The notes under the pieces: model-generated
Seen by the model: the letters and a program-made list of their open reading frames with translations, nothing else
What the model was told of the DNA's origin: nothing
The model's database searches: none
Translations under genes and position numbers: made by a program
From: Pseudomonadota bacterium
GTDB taxonomy: Bacteria > Pseudomonadota > Gammaproteobacteria > Burkholderiales > Burkholderiaceae_C
Reading direction: 5' to 3'
Length of the DNA stretch: 64,000 nt
Assembly: GCA_018241265.1 (NCBI GenBank)
Contig: JAFEEF010000007.1
Location: 1-64,000 of the forward strand
Part shown: piece by piece, positions 20,141 to 30,700 of the stretch
Layout of the letters: each line of letters starts with the position of its first letter
Position numbering within the stretch: position 1 is the first letter of the stretch

Positions 20141-20188
20141 CTGCGCGCCATCGACTGCGCGTCGTCGATCGCGCGCTGCTGATCCGCC

Positions 20189-20854
20189 TCAACGCTTGCG
20201 GGCCAGGGTCAGCCCGTCGCCGATCGGCAGCAGCGCGAGGTCGATGCGCCCGTCGGCATGGAGCTTGTCGTTGAGCGCCTGCAGCGCCAGCGTGTCCTGG
20301 TCGCCCGCAGCCGCCGGCCGGGCCACGCTGCCGCTCCACAAGGTGTTGTCGATCGCGATCAGGCCGCCGGGACGCACGAGGCGCATGCAACGTTCGTAGT
20401 AAGCGTCGTAACCGGTCTTGTCGGCATCGATGAAGGCGAAGTCGTACTCGCCTTCCCGGCCGCTCGCGAGTTCGGCATCGAGCGTCTCGAGCGCCGGCGC
20501 GAGGCGCAGATCGATGCGGTCGGCGACGCCGGCCTCGGCCCAGAACGGCCGTCCGATGCGCGTGTAGGCATCGCTGATGTCGCAGGCGAGCAGCCGTCCG
20601 TCCGGCGGCAGCGCGAGCGCCACGGTGAGCGCGCTGTAGCCGGTGTAGGTGCCGATCTCGATGCATCGCCTGGCGCCGATCAGGCGCACCAGCAGCGCCA
20701 TCAGCGCGCCCTGCTCGGGCGAGATCTGCATGCCGGCGTGCGGCTGCCGGGCGGTCGCGGCACGCAGCGCGGTCTGCGCCGGGTGCTCGCGCAGCGTATG
20801 GGCATGCAGATAGCCGACGAGCGCATCGTCGATCTCCAGGGTGCGGTTGGACAT
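20189..20854 (-). CDS. SAM-dependent O-methyltransferase, caffeoyl-CoA-OMT type
   Basis: A 221-residue class I methyltransferase of the Methyltransf_3 family. Motif I is CIEIGTYTGYSALTVALAL near residue 64, motif II includes LLACDISDAY near 88, and the metal-ligand block is DFAFIDADKTGYDAYYERC near 137, then PGGLIAIDNTLWSG. Members use a divalent metal to methylate catechol-type hydroxyls. The substrate is unknown. It diverges from the large histidine kinase gene across 247 bases. Confidence 0.93.
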   Translation of the reverse strand: MSNRTLEIDDALVGYLHAHTLREHPAQTALRAATARQPHAGMQISPEQGALMALLVRLIGARRCIEIGTYTGYSALTVALALPPDGRLLACDISDAYTRIGRPFWAEAGVADRIDLRLAPALETLDAELASGREGEYDFAFIDADKTGYDAYYERCMRLVRPGGLIAIDNTLWSGSVARPAAAGDQDTLALQALNDKLHADGRIDLALLPIGDGLTLARKR

Positions 20855-21101
20855 CCAGGCTCCGTGGGTTCAAAGCGGTCCGGGACCGCGGTCATGCGGG
20901 GGCATGTCGATGCGCGCGTCTGTCATCCGTGCGGGCTCTGGCATATCCGGACGGCGGCGGCGTCATCGATCCGGAGTATGAGTCGAGTGCGAATGACCAT
21001 GACCTGCAAAGTCTTCATATTGCATGCCGCCGCACCGGCGCCGATGCTGAAGCTCCGAAGTTCAAATAATCCAGAGGCCGCTTCCAACCTTCGATCGACC
21101 A

Positions 21102-24100
21102 ATGCTTCCTGACCATCGCCAGCCAACTTCGGATCACGACAACCGACGGTGGAGACGGTGGATAGGGGCGATGGCGATCGCCGTCGTTCTGCTGGGCCTG
21201 ACCGGCATCCTGCACTTCTACCAGCAGCACCGGCTCGAACAGGTCAACGGCTTGCTGGCCGACTTCTCTCGCGTCGCCGCCGCCGTCGACCGCGCAGCGC
21301 TCTATCTCGATCTCGGCACGGCATCGGGGCAGCGGCATGCGCTGGCCGAGATCGACGCGGCCGGCGATACGCGGCGGCGCATCCGCGAGCGCTTCGACGA
21401 CGAGACCGAACGCCTGGGTGTCGATGCGTTCGACGCCGCCGCGACACGGCTGCGCACGACGCTGGCCGGCCCGGCCGGTGCGACCTTCGCGGAACGTCCC
21501 GACCCCGCGCTCGCCGCCAGCGCCCGCCGCCTGTCCGCACAGGCCGCAGACGTCGGCACCGCGCTGCATCAGGAAGTGCGGCGCACCGAGTCGCGCCTCT
21601 TGATCACGTTCACGTCGGCCTTCGTCGGCTCGATCGCGCTGATGGCGATCGCAGGCATCGGCATGGCCCGCATCGACCGCGGCCGCACGGCGCTGCGCAC
21701 CGACTTGCGCAGCCGGCACGAGTCCTATCGCTCGATGGTCGACGCGCTGGCGGAAGGCGTGCTGATCTTCGACCGGCAGGCGCAGGTGCTGGCCGGCAAC
21801 CCGGCGGCCGAGCGGCTGCTCGGCAACACGGTGGCCGAGATGCAGTCGGGCGGGATGGACGCCTGGCAGGTCTGCGACGCCGATGGCCGGCAGCTCGAAC
21901 ACGGCGACCGGCCGCTTGCCAAGGTGCTGCGCGGCGAAGGACGGCAGCGCGACGTCGTGCTCGGCAAGGCCGGGCCGGACGGCACGATGACCTGGCTCAA
22001 CGTCAACGTCGAAGCCGTGCTCGATGCCGACGGCGGCGCCATCCGCGGTGCGGTCGCGTCCTTCACCGACACCACCGAGCGACGCCGCATCGAGACCGCA
22101 TTGGCCGGCAGCGAAACGACCAACCGGCTGCTGATGGACGCGCTGGTCGACGGCGTGTTCGTGGCGCAGGACCACCGCTTCGTGTTCGCGAATCCGGCGC
22201 TGCCGGCCATGCTCGGCCATGTGCCCGCCGAGTTCGTCGGGTTGCCGTTCGAGAAGGTGGTCGCACCCGACGTCTTGCCGCTCTGGGTCGAGCGCTACGA
22301 CCGGCGCGTCGGAAGCGGCGCCGAGCCGCCGCGCGCCTACGAGGTGCGCTTCCTGAAGCGCGACGGCAGCGAGATCGCCCTGGAGCTGGTGGCGTCGCGG
22401 GCGAGCTACCAGGGCAGGCCCGCCGTGCTCGGGCTCGTGCGCGACATCACCGAGCGCAAGCGCGTCGAGGCCGAGCTGGCGCGCCATCGCGACCATCTCG
22501 AGGAACTGGTCGCGGAACGCACGCGTCAGGTCCAGGAAGTCGCGGCGGCGCACGCCGAGACCGAGGCGTTCGCACGCCTGATCGCCGACAACATCCCCGG
22601 TCGCGTCGCCTACTGGACCCGCGAGATGCGGTGCCTGTTCGTCAACCGGGTGTACTGCGCATGGTTCGGCAAGACGCGCGAAGAGCTGGTCGGCCGCACG
22701 GCCGACGAGATCTTCGGCGACGCGCAGGGCTGGCGCAGCGACGTCCATGTGCTGGGGGCGCTGGCCGGCTACCCGCAGAAGTTCGAGCGCGACGAGGTCG
22801 ACGCGGAGGGCCGCAAGGCGACCGTGCGGGTGCACTTCGTGCCCGACCTTCAGCCGACCGGCGTGCGCGGCTTCTTCGTGCTCGTGCTCGACATCACCGG
22901 CGAGAAGGCGGCGCAGGGAGAACTGCGCAACCTCAATGCCGCGCTGACCGAGGCGCGCGATCGGGCCGAGGCGGCAGCGCGCGCGAAGAGCGCGTTCCTC
23001 GCCAACATGAGCCACGAGATCCGCACGCCGATGAACGCGATCATCGGCCTGACGCATCTGCTGCGCCGCGACAGCAGCGATCCGGTCAGCCGCGAACGGC
23101 TGTCCCGCGTCGCCGATGCGGCGCGTCACCTGCTCGAGATCATCAGCGACATCCTCGACCTGTCGAAGATCGAGTCCGGCAAGCTCGTGCTCGAGGATGC
23201 CGACTTCGCGCTCGACGCGATGCTCACGCGCGCCTGCGCGCTCGTCGCCGAGCAGGCGCGCGAGAAGGGGCTGGAGCTCGTCATCGACACCGACGGCTTG
23301 CCGCGCACCCTGCGCGGCGATCCGACGCGCCTCTCGCAGTCGCTCGTCAACCTGCTGTCCAACGCGGTGAAGTTCACCGAACGCGGCTCGGTGACCCTGC
23401 GCGGCTCGCTCGCCGACGTGCAGCCGCAGGACGGCCTCGTCGTGCGCTTCGAAGTGCAGGACACCGGCATCGGCATCCCGGCCGACCGCGTCGACTTTCT
23501 CTTCAATGCGTTCGAGCAGGCCGACACCTCGACCACGCGGCGCTTCGGCGGCACCGGCCTCGGCCTCGCGATCACGCGCCACCTGGCGCGGCTGATGGGC
23601 GGCGACGCCGGCGCCACGAGCGAGCCCGGGGTCGGCAGCATCTTCTGGTTCACCGCTCATCTGCAGCGCGGCGAACCGCTGCCCAACGGCTCGCGCGATA
23701 CGCTGCTGTCGGACCTGCATGCGCTGCTGATCGACGACGTCGCCGAAGTCCGCGACGCGCTCGGCGCGATGCTGCGTCAGCTCGGCCTGCGTACCGACAC
23801 CGCCGTCTCCGGCGGCGACGGCCTGGCGCTGGTGCAGTCGTCGCTGAAGGCGAACGACCGCTACGACGTCGTGCTGATCGACTGGCTGATGCCGCACATG
23901 GACGGCATCGAGACGGCGCGCCGGCTGCTCGAAGCGACGAGGAACGATCCGCCGGCCTGCATCATGGTCAGCATCTCGACCGACCAGCGCATGCGCGAGC
24001 AGGCGCTCGAGCTCGGCATCACGAGCGTGCTGCAGAAGCCGGTCTCCTACTCGACCCTGCACGACCATCTGGTCGACCTGCTGGTCGACCGCACGCCCGA

Positions 24101-25007
24101 CATCCGGCCGACCGCCGGCCGCATCGATCTCTCGGCCGAGCAGCAGCTGCGCGCGGCGCACGAAGGCGCGCGTGTGCTGCTGGCGGAAGACAACCGCGTG
24201 AACCAGGAAGTCGCGATGACCCTGCTGCACATCACCGGCTTCGAGGTCGATGTCGCGGAGACCGGCACCGAGGCGGTACGCATGGCGCTGGCGCAGCGCT
24301 ACGACCTGATCCTGATGGACATGCAGATGCCGGAGCTCGACGGCATCGAGGCGGCGCGCCGCATCCGCGCCGAGCCGCAGAGCAGCGGCGTGCCCATCAT
24401 CGCGATGACCGCGAACGCGTTCGCCGAGGACCGCGATGCCTGCCTGGCCGCCGGCATGAACGGCTACATCACCAAGCCCGTCGACCCGCCGGTGTTCTAC
24501 GGCCTGCTCTCGCGCTGGCTGCGCAACGAGCCGGTGAACGTGCTGGTGGAGACCAAGATCGCGGCGCTCGCCGATGGGCCGGACACGATGCCGGTGCCGG
24601 CCGAGGCTTCGGCGACCACGGCGCCATCGCCGGCCGAGGGCCTGGCGCTGATCGAAGGGCTCGACGTGCCGCGCGGCATGGACTTCTTCGCCGGCAACCA
24701 CGCCATCTATCGGCGCGCGCTGCAGCAGTTCTTCGACCTCTATCGCAACGGCATCGCAACGATAGACGCGTACCTGAGCGACCCGGCAGCCGTGGACGCC
24801 GGCGAACTGCGCCGGGAGCTGCACTCGATGGGCGGCGCCAGCGCGGCGATCGGCGCAACGAGCCTGAGCACGCTGGCCGCGCGTGCCGGCACGCTGCTGC
24901 GCGAACCGGATTCGACGGCGGCCCAGCCGATCGTCGCGACGATCGCGCGCGACCTGGCACGCCTCGTCGCCGCATTGCGCGAGGCGTTGGACGCGGCGGC
25001 GGAGTGA
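21102..25007 (+). CDS. Membrane hybrid histidine kinase with two receivers and a C-terminal Hpt domain
   Basis: A 1301-residue BarA/EvgS-like phosphorelay kinase. Order: transmembrane helix ~20-40, periplasmic sensor, helix ~168-190, three PAS domains (~205-330, ~335-455, ~490-610), coiled linker, HisKA with His638 (SHEIRTPMN), HATPase ([26 protein letters not shown]), receiver 1 with Asp927 ([10 protein letters not shown]), receiver 2 with Asp1073 ([10 protein letters not shown]) and Hpt with His1241 ([13 protein letters not shown]). The Hpt lacks the lysine that usually follows two residues after the histidine. No cognate output regulator is adjacent. The upstream 247-bp gap is AT-richer near 21015-21075, the probable promoter zone. 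Confidence 0.95.
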   Translation: MLPDHRQPTSDHDNRRWRRWIGAMAIAVVLLGLTGILHFYQQHRLEQVNGLLADFSRVAAAVDRAALYLDLGTASGQRHALAEIDAAGDTRRRIRERFDDETERLGVDAFDAAATRLRTTLAGPAGATFAERPDPALAASARRLSAQAADVGTALHQEVRRTESRLLITFTSAFVGSIALMAIAGIGMARIDRGRTALRTDLRSRHESYRSMVDALAEGVLIFDRQAQVLAGNPAAERLLGNTVAEMQSGGMDAWQVCDADGRQLEHGDRPLAKVLRGEGRQRDVVLGKAGPDGTMTWLNVNVEAVLDADGGAIRGAVASFTDTTERRRIETALAGSETTNRLLMDALVDGVFVAQDHRFVFANPALPAMLGHVPAEFVGLPFEKVVAPDVLPLWVERYDRRVGSGAEPPRAYEVRFLKRDGSEIALELVASRASYQGRPAVLGLVRDITERKRVEAELARHRDHLEELVAERTRQVQEVAAAHAETEAFARLIADNIPGRVAYWTREMRCLFVNRVYCAWFGKTREELVGRTADEIFGDAQGWRSDVHVLGALAGYPQKFERDEVDAEGRKATVRVHFVPDLQPTGVRGFFVLVLDITGEKAAQGELRNLNAALTEARDRAEAAARAKSAFLANMSHEIRTPMNAIIGLTHLLRRDSSDPVSRERLSRVADAARHLLEIISDILDLSKIESGKLVLEDADFALDAMLTRACALVAEQAREKGLELVIDTDGLPRTLRGDPTRLSQSLVNLLSNAVKFTERGSVTLRGSLADVQPQDGLVVRFEVQDTGIGIPADRVDFLFNAFEQADTSTTRRFGGTGLGLAITRHLARLMGGDAGATSEPGVGSIFWFTAHLQRGEPLPNGSRDTLLSDLHALLIDDVAEVRDALGAMLRQLGLRTDTAVSGGDGLALVQSSLKANDRYDVVLIDWLMPHMDGIETARRLLEATRNDPPACIMVSISTDQRMREQALELGITSVLQKPVSYSTLHDHLVDLLVDRTPDIRPTAGRIDLSAEQQLRAAHEGARVLLAEDNRVNQEVAMTLLHITGFEVDVAETGTEAVRMALAQRYDLILMDMQMPELDGIEAARRIRAEPQSSGVPIIAMTANAFAEDRDACLAAGMNGYITKPVDPPVFYGLLSRWLRNEPVNVLVETKIAALADGPDTMPVPAEASATTAPSPAEGLALIEGLDVPRGMDFFAGNHAIYRRALQQFFDLYRNGIATIDAYLSDPAAVDAGELRRELHSMGGASAAIGATSLSTLAARAGTLLREPDSTAAQPIVATIARDLARLVAALREALDAAAE

Positions 25008-25053
25008 CGGACAGCTACGCTTGCAACCCCTTCCCCCACACGGACCACCTCCG

Positions 25054-25521
25054 ATGCGCCCCCTGCTGCTTGCCTGCCTGTCCCTGACCTTCGCCGCCCC
25101 GGCGCTTGCCGAGCCGATCGGCGAGGTCGACACGGTCTTCAAACTGATCGGCCCCGACCACAAGATCGTCGTCGACGCCTACGACGATCCGCGCGTTGCC
25201 GGCGTCACCTGCTACGTCTCGCGCGCCAAGACGGGCGGCATCAAGGGCGCCGTCGGCCTGGCCGAAGACAAGTCGGACGCCTCCATCGCCTGCCGCCAGG
25301 TCGGCCCGGTGTCGTTCGCCCAGCCGCTGCCGAAGCAGGAGGACGTGTTCGGCGTGCGCCTGTCGGTGCTCTTCAAGCGACTCCATGTCGTCCGCATGGT
25401 CGATCCGAAGCGCAACGCGCTCGTCTACCTGACCTACTCGGACCGCCTCGTCGAAGGTTCGCCGCAGAACAGCGTGACTGCCGTGCCCATCGATCGGACC
25501 ACGCCGATCCCGGTGCGGTGA
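25054..25521 (+). CDS. creA: CreA-family periplasmic protein
   Basis: A 155-residue exported protein of the CreA family, whose function is not established. Signal peptide residues 1-19 ([19 protein letters not shown]). The family core is [35 protein letters not shown] and later CRQVGPV, which has a pair of cysteines. It lies 46 bases after the hybrid kinase, in the same direction. Confidence 0.92.
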   Translation: MRPLLLACLSLTFAAPALAEPIGEVDTVFKLIGPDHKIVVDAYDDPRVAGVTCYVSRAKTGGIKGAVGLAEDKSDASIACRQVGPVSFAQPLPKQEDVFGVRLSVLFKRLHVVRMVDPKRNALVYLTYSDRLVEGSPQNSVTAVPIDRTTPIPVR

Positions 25522-25733
25522 CGTCTCCTGCGTTGCAAGGAACTAGTGCACGAAAGCCGCGCTCAAGTCGGCCTCGGCGATGCCGAGTGCCTGCAAAGCC
25601 CGATGGCAGCGCGAAGTATTCACGCGGACTAGGTCACGACGCGAAATGAAGAACTGACATCGTTTCCAGTTGTTGTTGGATGCTTCGCCCCGCGCAACGC
25701 CTGAATCCCAACAAGCGCGCTACGGAGCATCAA

Positions 25734-28010
25734 ATGAACTTGCTGGTACCTTTCATCGTCCTGATCGAGAAGCGCCGGCTGCGCCGCCTCGCTGCGTGGA
25801 CGGCCACCACGGTCGCGCTGATCGCCGCGCCGCTGCTTACCTCGCAACCGGTTGCCGCGGCCGGCCGGCAACCGGCGATCACGAAGGAGAAGCACCGCAA
25901 GGTCGCGCGCGACTTCGACGATGAAATGGTGCAAGCGCGCAAGCCTCATTCGCGCTGGGCGCGCGACATCGGCGGCGTGCGTCACGTGCAGGCCATCGTC
26001 GTCAGCAACGCGACCGATCCGCAGATGAAGGACCTGCGTGCCTACGTGCGCAGCATCGGCGGCGCCGTGCAGGCGGTGCATCCCGGCGTGCATGCCCTGA
26101 CGGTGATGGTCAAGGCGAGCATGCTGCAAACGCTGGCCGACCGCAGCGACGTGGTCAGCGTGTCGCCGAACCGGCAGACCCAGCGCACGGCGAGCGCGCT
26201 CGAGTACATCACCGGCGCGCTGACCGCCAACGTGCGTACCGCGAGCACGAAGACCAGCTACGCCGGCCTCGACGGCACCGGCGTCGGCATCGCGATCCTC
26301 GACTCGGGCGTGATGACGCAGCACATGGCGTTCGACGACGCGAACGGCGTCTCGCGCGTGCTGCGCAACGTCAACATGCTCAACACCAACGTCGCCAACT
26401 GGACGACGGGCACCGACAGCACGACCTCGCTCGCGCCCGGCAGCGCGGCGCTGACGGCCTACGAGAGCTCGATCGCGAACGACGGCAACGCCACCCTGGA
26501 CGGCTACGGCCACGGCACGCACGTCGCGTCGGTCGCGGCGGGCCGCGCCAAGTACTACACCGGCACCACGCCGGACTCGACCGGCATCGCGCCCAACGCC
26601 AGCGTCTACGACGTGAAGGTGCTCAATTCGCTGGGCCTCGGCACGGTGAGCGACGCGCTCGAAGGCGTGCAGTGGGTGATCTACCACGCCAAGGAATACA
26701 ACATCCGCGTGCTCAACGTGAGCCTCGCCACCGACTCGACCGAGACCTGGCAGACCGACCCGATGTGCGTGGCGCTGCGCAGCGCCACCGCCGCCGGCAT
26801 CACCGTGGTGGTCGCGGCCGGCAACTTCGGCCAGACCTCGACCGGTACCGAGGTCTACGGCCGCATCGGCTCGCCCGGCGACGACCCGAGCGTGATCACG
26901 GTCGGCGCGGTGAACTACAAGGCCACCGTCTCGCGCGACGACGACAGCGTCGACCTGTTCAGCTCGCGCGGCCCGACCCGCGGCTCCTACACCGACGACG
27001 CGGGCGTGCGCCACATCGACAACCTGCTGAAGCCCGATCTGGTCGCGCCCGGCAACAAGATCATCGGCGCGGCGGCAACCAGCACGGCCACCGCCGGGGC
27101 CGCCTGGAACTTCCTCGCCAACAGCTACTACGCCTCGCTCGTCTCGACGCTCGGCATCTCGCAGGTCTATGGGCAGACGCAGATGATGATGAGCGGCACG
27201 TCGATCGCCGCGCCGGTCGTCAGCGGCGCGGTGGCGCTGATGCTGCAGGCCAACCCCGGCCTGACGCCGCCGCTGATCAAGGCGATCCTGCAGTACACGG
27301 CGCAGCCGACGGCCAGCGGCAACCTGCTGCAGCAAGGCGCGGGCATGCTCAACATCGACGGCGCCATCGTCATGGCGACGGCGCTGCGCACCGACATCGG
27401 GCCCGCGATCGCCGCCGGCACGATCACGAGCGGCGCGTCGATGCTCGCCGCCGGCAAGACCTTGCCGACGCCGACGTCGACCGTGAACGGCGCGACCTTC
27501 AACTGGGGCCGCGTCGTCTATGCGGGCGGCAGCCACATCGTCAGCGGCACGGCTCTCTTCAGCCAGTTCCAGCCGATCTGGGATCCGCGCCTGGCGTGGG
27601 CCGACGGCGTCGTGCGCAAGCGCGACGTGGTCTACTGGTCCGGCACCGGCATCGCCCCGAACACCTACGCGCAGTCGTTCACCGACGTGGCGGCACCGAA
27701 CCAGTCGCTGCTCACCTCGGGCGTCATCAGCGCCGATGCGCTCGCCGGCAACAGCTCGTCGCTCGCCCAGACCGGCGCCTTCATGCCGACCTCGACGATC
27801 TCGACCTGGCTGGTCGGCGGCAGCGGCTCGGTGCTGTCGTCGGGCTTCCAGCTCGCCTCCGGGGTCGTGATCGGCGACGGTCTGGTGCTCAGCGAAGGCT
27901 TGGTGCTGAGCGAAGGCCTCGTGCTGTCCGAAGGCCTGGTCCTCAGCGAGGGTCTGGTGTTGAGCGAAGGCCTGGTCCTCAGCGAGAGCGTGCTCGACGG
28001 CGAACCGTGA
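25734..28010 (+). CDS. Secreted S8 (subtilisin-like) serine peptidase with C-terminal GLVLSE hexapeptide repeats
   Basis: A 758-residue subtilase. A long signal peptide (residues ~1-42, ending VAAAG) is followed by a propeptide-like segment (~45-155). The catalytic triad is Asp190 (AILDSGV), His260 (GHGTHVAS) and Ser490 (MSGTSIAAP), with the oxyanion asparagine in VAAGN near 362. After the catalytic domain (to ~545) a linker region leads to six exact copies of Gly-Leu-Val-Leu-Ser-Glu (residues 716-751) and a short acidic end (SVLDGEP). The start ATG 25734 follows a CGGAG site. The 212-bp gap upstream shows no other feature. It probably acts outside the cytoplasm. No partner inhibitor is adjacent. 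Confidence 0.93.
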   Translation: MNLLVPFIVLIEKRRLRRLAAWTATTVALIAAPLLTSQPVAAAGRQPAITKEKHRKVARDFDDEMVQARKPHSRWARDIGGVRHVQAIVVSNATDPQMKDLRAYVRSIGGAVQAVHPGVHALTVMVKASMLQTLADRSDVVSVSPNRQTQRTASALEYITGALTANVRTASTKTSYAGLDGTGVGIAILDSGVMTQHMAFDDANGVSRVLRNVNMLNTNVANWTTGTDSTTSLAPGSAALTAYESSIANDGNATLDGYGHGTHVASVAAGRAKYYTGTTPDSTGIAPNASVYDVKVLNSLGLGTVSDALEGVQWVIYHAKEYNIRVLNVSLATDSTETWQTDPMCVALRSATAAGITVVVAAGNFGQTSTGTEVYGRIGSPGDDPSVITVGAVNYKATVSRDDDSVDLFSSRGPTRGSYTDDAGVRHIDNLLKPDLVAPGNKIIGAAATSTATAGAAWNFLANSYYASLVSTLGISQVYGQTQMMMSGTSIAAPVVSGAVALMLQANPGLTPPLIKAILQYTAQPTASGNLLQQGAGMLNIDGAIVMATALRTDIGPAIAAGTITSGASMLAAGKTLPTPTSTVNGATFNWGRVVYAGGSHIVSGTALFSQFQPIWDPRLAWADGVVRKRDVVYWSGTGIAPNTYAQSFTDVAAPNQSLLTSGVISADALAGNSSSLAQTGAFMPTSTISTWLVGGSGSVLSSGFQLASGVVIGDGLVLSEGLVLSEGLVLSEGLVLSEGLVLSEGLVLSESVLDGEP
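27879..27986 (+). repeat. Six tandem 18-bp units encoding GLVLSE
   Basis: Six in-frame 18-base units at the 3' end of the subtilase gene. All six encode Gly-Leu-Val-Leu-Ser-Glu, but the codons differ at synonymous positions (glycine GGT/GGC, leucine CTG/TTG/CTC, serine AGC/TCC, glutamate GAA/GAG). Units 4 and 6 are identical in DNA. Confidence 0.95.
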
Positions 28011-28045
28011 ACTCCGGCGCTGCGCTGCCGATAACCCGGATCACC

Positions 28046-30673
28046 ATGATGTCGAACACTGCTTCCAGCGGCAGCGCCGCATCGGCGGCGCCGGCCGCCG
28101 ATGCGCCGCTCGAGCCGGCATGGCTGCGCCTGCATCGCGCCTTCATGCCCGACTACAACCGCAAGGCCACCGCCTACTGGTGGATCATGGCCTTGCTCGG
28201 TACCGGGGTGCTCGCCCACGCGCTGCGCGTGCTGGAGGGCTACAGTGCATCCGACCGGCTGCAGGTCGCCGCCGGCGTCGCGATCGCGATGCTGGCGGGG
28301 TTCTTTCCGGTGCGCGTGCCGCGCTCGAAGAACTCGTTCGCCGCCGGCGAGATCTTCATCTTCCTCTTGCTGCTGCTGCACGGCCCGGCGGCTGCCACGC
28401 TGGCCGCGGCCGGCGAAGGGCTGATCGGCTCCTGGCGCACCTCCAAGCGCTGGACCAGCCGCCTCGCCAGCCCGGCGATGGCGTGCGTCGCGATGTTCGC
28501 CGCGGGCTCGGCGCTGCACGCGATGACCTACACGCTCGACAGCCTCGGCCTCTTCAGCGCCGCGCTGCTGCTGATCGCGTCGATGCTGTGCGCGGTGCTG
28601 TACTTCATGCTCAACACGGTGCTGCTGACGGCGGTGCCCTACCTGAAGCGCAACCAGTGGCCGACGGTGCGCGAGATGTTCGGCAACTTCGGCTGGATCG
28701 GCATCACCTACGCCGGCAGCGCATCGGTCGCCTGCCTGCTGTTCCTCACGTTCAAGCAATCGGGTATCGGCGTGCTGATGGCGGCGGCGCCGATCATCGC
28801 GATGCTGCTGTCGACGCTGCACTACTTCTTCCGCCAGCAAGAGGCCGACGAGCAGATGCGGCGCGGCCGCGTCGAGGCGATCGAGCGCGAAGCGGAACTC
28901 GCGGCGCGCCACGTGCGCGAGCTCGAAGTGAGCGAGCGGCGCTTCCACAGCGCCTTCACGCATGCGTCCATCGGCATGGCGCTGGTGGCCTTCGACGGCC
29001 GCATCCTGCAGGCCAACGCGGCGCTGCGCGCACTGCTCGGCGTGGACAGCGACCATGCGATCGCCCAGCACCTGTTCAGCGACTTCGTCGATGCGGTCGA
29101 CGGCGCGACCTTGAACGAGCAGCTCGTGCAGCTCAACGCGCAGCGCATCCCGTCGTTCACCGTCGAGCTGCGGCTCGACCATCGCCAGGGCCACGAGGTC
29201 TGGGCGGCGGTGCACGGCAGCTTCTTCTCGGAAGTCGATTCGGCCGCGCCGTGCCTGATCCTGCAGGTGCAGGACACGACGGCGCGCCGCCAGGCCGAGG
29301 CCGGCCTGCAGCACCTGGCGTTCCACGACACGCTCACCGGCCTGCCGAACCGGCGGCGCTTCCACGACCAGCTCGGCCAGGCGCTGGAGCAGGTGAAGAC
29401 GCATCCGCGCCGCCAGTTCGGCCTGATGTTCCTCGACTTCGATCGCTTCAAGCTGCTCAACGACAGCCTAGGCCACGCCGCGGGCGACGAGTTCCTGGTG
29501 CAGGTGGCACGCCGCATCCGCGATCACGTGCGGCCGCGCGACATCGTCGCGCGCCTCGGCGGCGACGAGTTCGCGATCCTCGCCGACGACCTCGACGGCG
29601 AGCGCTATGCGGTCACGCTGGCCGAGCGGCTGCTCGAGCTGCTGGCCCAGCCGTTCCAGATCGCGGGCACCGAGATCACGACCAGCGCGAGCATCGGCAT
29701 CACCTTCAGCGCGATGGGCTACGCGACGCCGGCCGAGATGCTGCGCGACGCCGACACCGCGATGTACAAGGCCAAGGCCGCCGGCAAGGCGCGCTATGCG
29801 CTGTTCGACAACGGCCTGCACACCGAGGTCGCGCATCGGCTGAAGCTCGAAGGCGACTTGCGGCGCGCGCTCGGCGCGGGGCAGCTCTCGGTCGCCTACC
29901 AGCCGCTGTTCGACCTGTCGACCAACCGCATCACCGGCTTCGAAGCGCTGGCGCGCTGGGAGCATGCGGAGCTCGGCGCGATCAGCCCGACGACCTTCAT
30001 TCCGGTCGCCGAGGATGCCGGGCTGATGATGCCGCTGACCGACTTCGTGCTCCGCTCGGCCTGCCGGCAACTGCGCCAGTGGCAGCTCGTCGACGACGAC
30101 TATGCCGACCTCGTGATGCACGTCAACGTGTCGGGCAACGACATCGCGCATTCCGGCCTCATCGCACGCGTCAACGCGGCGCTGAAGGAAGCGCGCCTCG
30201 CACCGCAGCACCTGACGCTCGAGCTCACCGAGAACATCCTGATGGAGCGCCTCGAGAGCGCGCTGCCGATGCTGACCGAGCTGCGCCGCCTGGGCATCGG
30301 CCTGAGCGTGGACGACTTCGGCACCGGCTACTCGTCGCTGCGCCACCTCTCGAGCCTGCCGGTGAGCAGCCTGAAGATCGACCGCGCCTTCGTCGCCGAC
30401 CTGCAACGCGGCTCCGACGAGGCCGCCGTGGTGCGCGCGATCGTGCTGCTCGGCAACTCGCTCGGCAAGCACATCATCGCCGAGGGCATCGAGACGCCGG
30501 CCCAGGCCGAGCAGCTGCGCCAGATGGGCTGCGCTGCGGGCCAGGGCTTCCACCTGTCGCGGCCGCTCAGCACCGAGATGATCGACCGGATGCTCGATGC
30601 GATGGCAGCGCGCAACGCGGCACCCGTGCTGCCGTCGTTCATGTCGTCGGCGGCGACACCGCTGCTGCACTGA
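28046..30673 (+). CDS. Membrane-anchored GGDEF-EAL cyclic-di-GMP enzyme with PAS domain
   Basis: An 875-residue bifunctional candidate. The N-terminal ~270 residues contain about six to seven hydrophobic helices (a MASE-like membrane sensor), then a PAS domain (~290-410), GGDEF (active motif at 505-509, RLGGDEF) and EAL (motif at 633-635, FEALARW). The EAL domain keeps the metal-binding residues (NVSGNDI, ELTENIL, VDDFGTGYSSL, LKIDRAF, AEGIET), so both synthesis and breakdown of c-di-GMP are possible. ATG 28046 lies 35 bases after the subtilase, suggesting one transcript. It converges with the TIR gene. Confidence 0.94.
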   Translation: MMSNTASSGSAASAAPAADAPLEPAWLRLHRAFMPDYNRKATAYWWIMALLGTGVLAHALRVLEGYSASDRLQVAAGVAIAMLAGFFPVRVPRSKNSFAAGEIFIFLLLLLHGPAAATLAAAGEGLIGSWRTSKRWTSRLASPAMACVAMFAAGSALHAMTYTLDSLGLFSAALLLIASMLCAVLYFMLNTVLLTAVPYLKRNQWPTVREMFGNFGWIGITYAGSASVACLLFLTFKQSGIGVLMAAAPIIAMLLSTLHYFFRQQEADEQMRRGRVEAIEREAELAARHVRELEVSERRFHSAFTHASIGMALVAFDGRILQANAALRALLGVDSDHAIAQHLFSDFVDAVDGATLNEQLVQLNAQRIPSFTVELRLDHRQGHEVWAAVHGSFFSEVDSAAPCLILQVQDTTARRQAEAGLQHLAFHDTLTGLPNRRRFHDQLGQALEQVKTHPRRQFGLMFLDFDRFKLLNDSLGHAAGDEFLVQVARRIRDHVRPRDIVARLGGDEFAILADDLDGERYAVTLAERLLELLAQPFQIAGTEITTSASIGITFSAMGYATPAEMLRDADTAMYKAKAAGKARYALFDNGLHTEVAHRLKLEGDLRRALGAGQLSVAYQPLFDLSTNRITGFEALARWEHAELGAISPTTFIPVAEDAGLMMPLTDFVLRSACRQLRQWQLVDDDYADLVMHVNVSGNDIAHSGLIARVNAALKEARLAPQHLTLELTENILMERLESALPMLTELRRLGIGLSVDDFGTGYSSLRHLSSLPVSSLKIDRAFVADLQRGSDEAAVVRAIVLLGNSLGKHIIAEGIETPAQAEQLRQMGCAAGQGFHLSRPLSTEMIDRMLDAMAARNAAPVLPSFMSSAATPLLH

Positions 30674-30682
30674 CGACGGCGG

Positions 30683-30700
30683 GCGGCCCGTTCAGGCCGC
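30683..30700. terminator. Hairpin between convergent GGDEF-EAL and TIR genes
   Basis: A 6-bp perfect stem (GCGGCC / GGCCGC) with a six-base loop, placed exactly between the two convergent stop codons and overlapping the TIR gene's stop. No clear U-tract on either strand. A bidirectional terminator is the simplest reading. Confidence 0.45.

Noticed and set aside
21015-25163. A 1382-aa minus-strand open frame opposite the hybrid kinase
   Set aside because: Composition is Arg/Ala/His-rich with no motif, whereas the plus strand has all kinase landmarks.
27879-27986. Short CRISPR-like array
   Set aside because: Units are contiguous 18-mers in frame with no spacers; it is a protein repeat.
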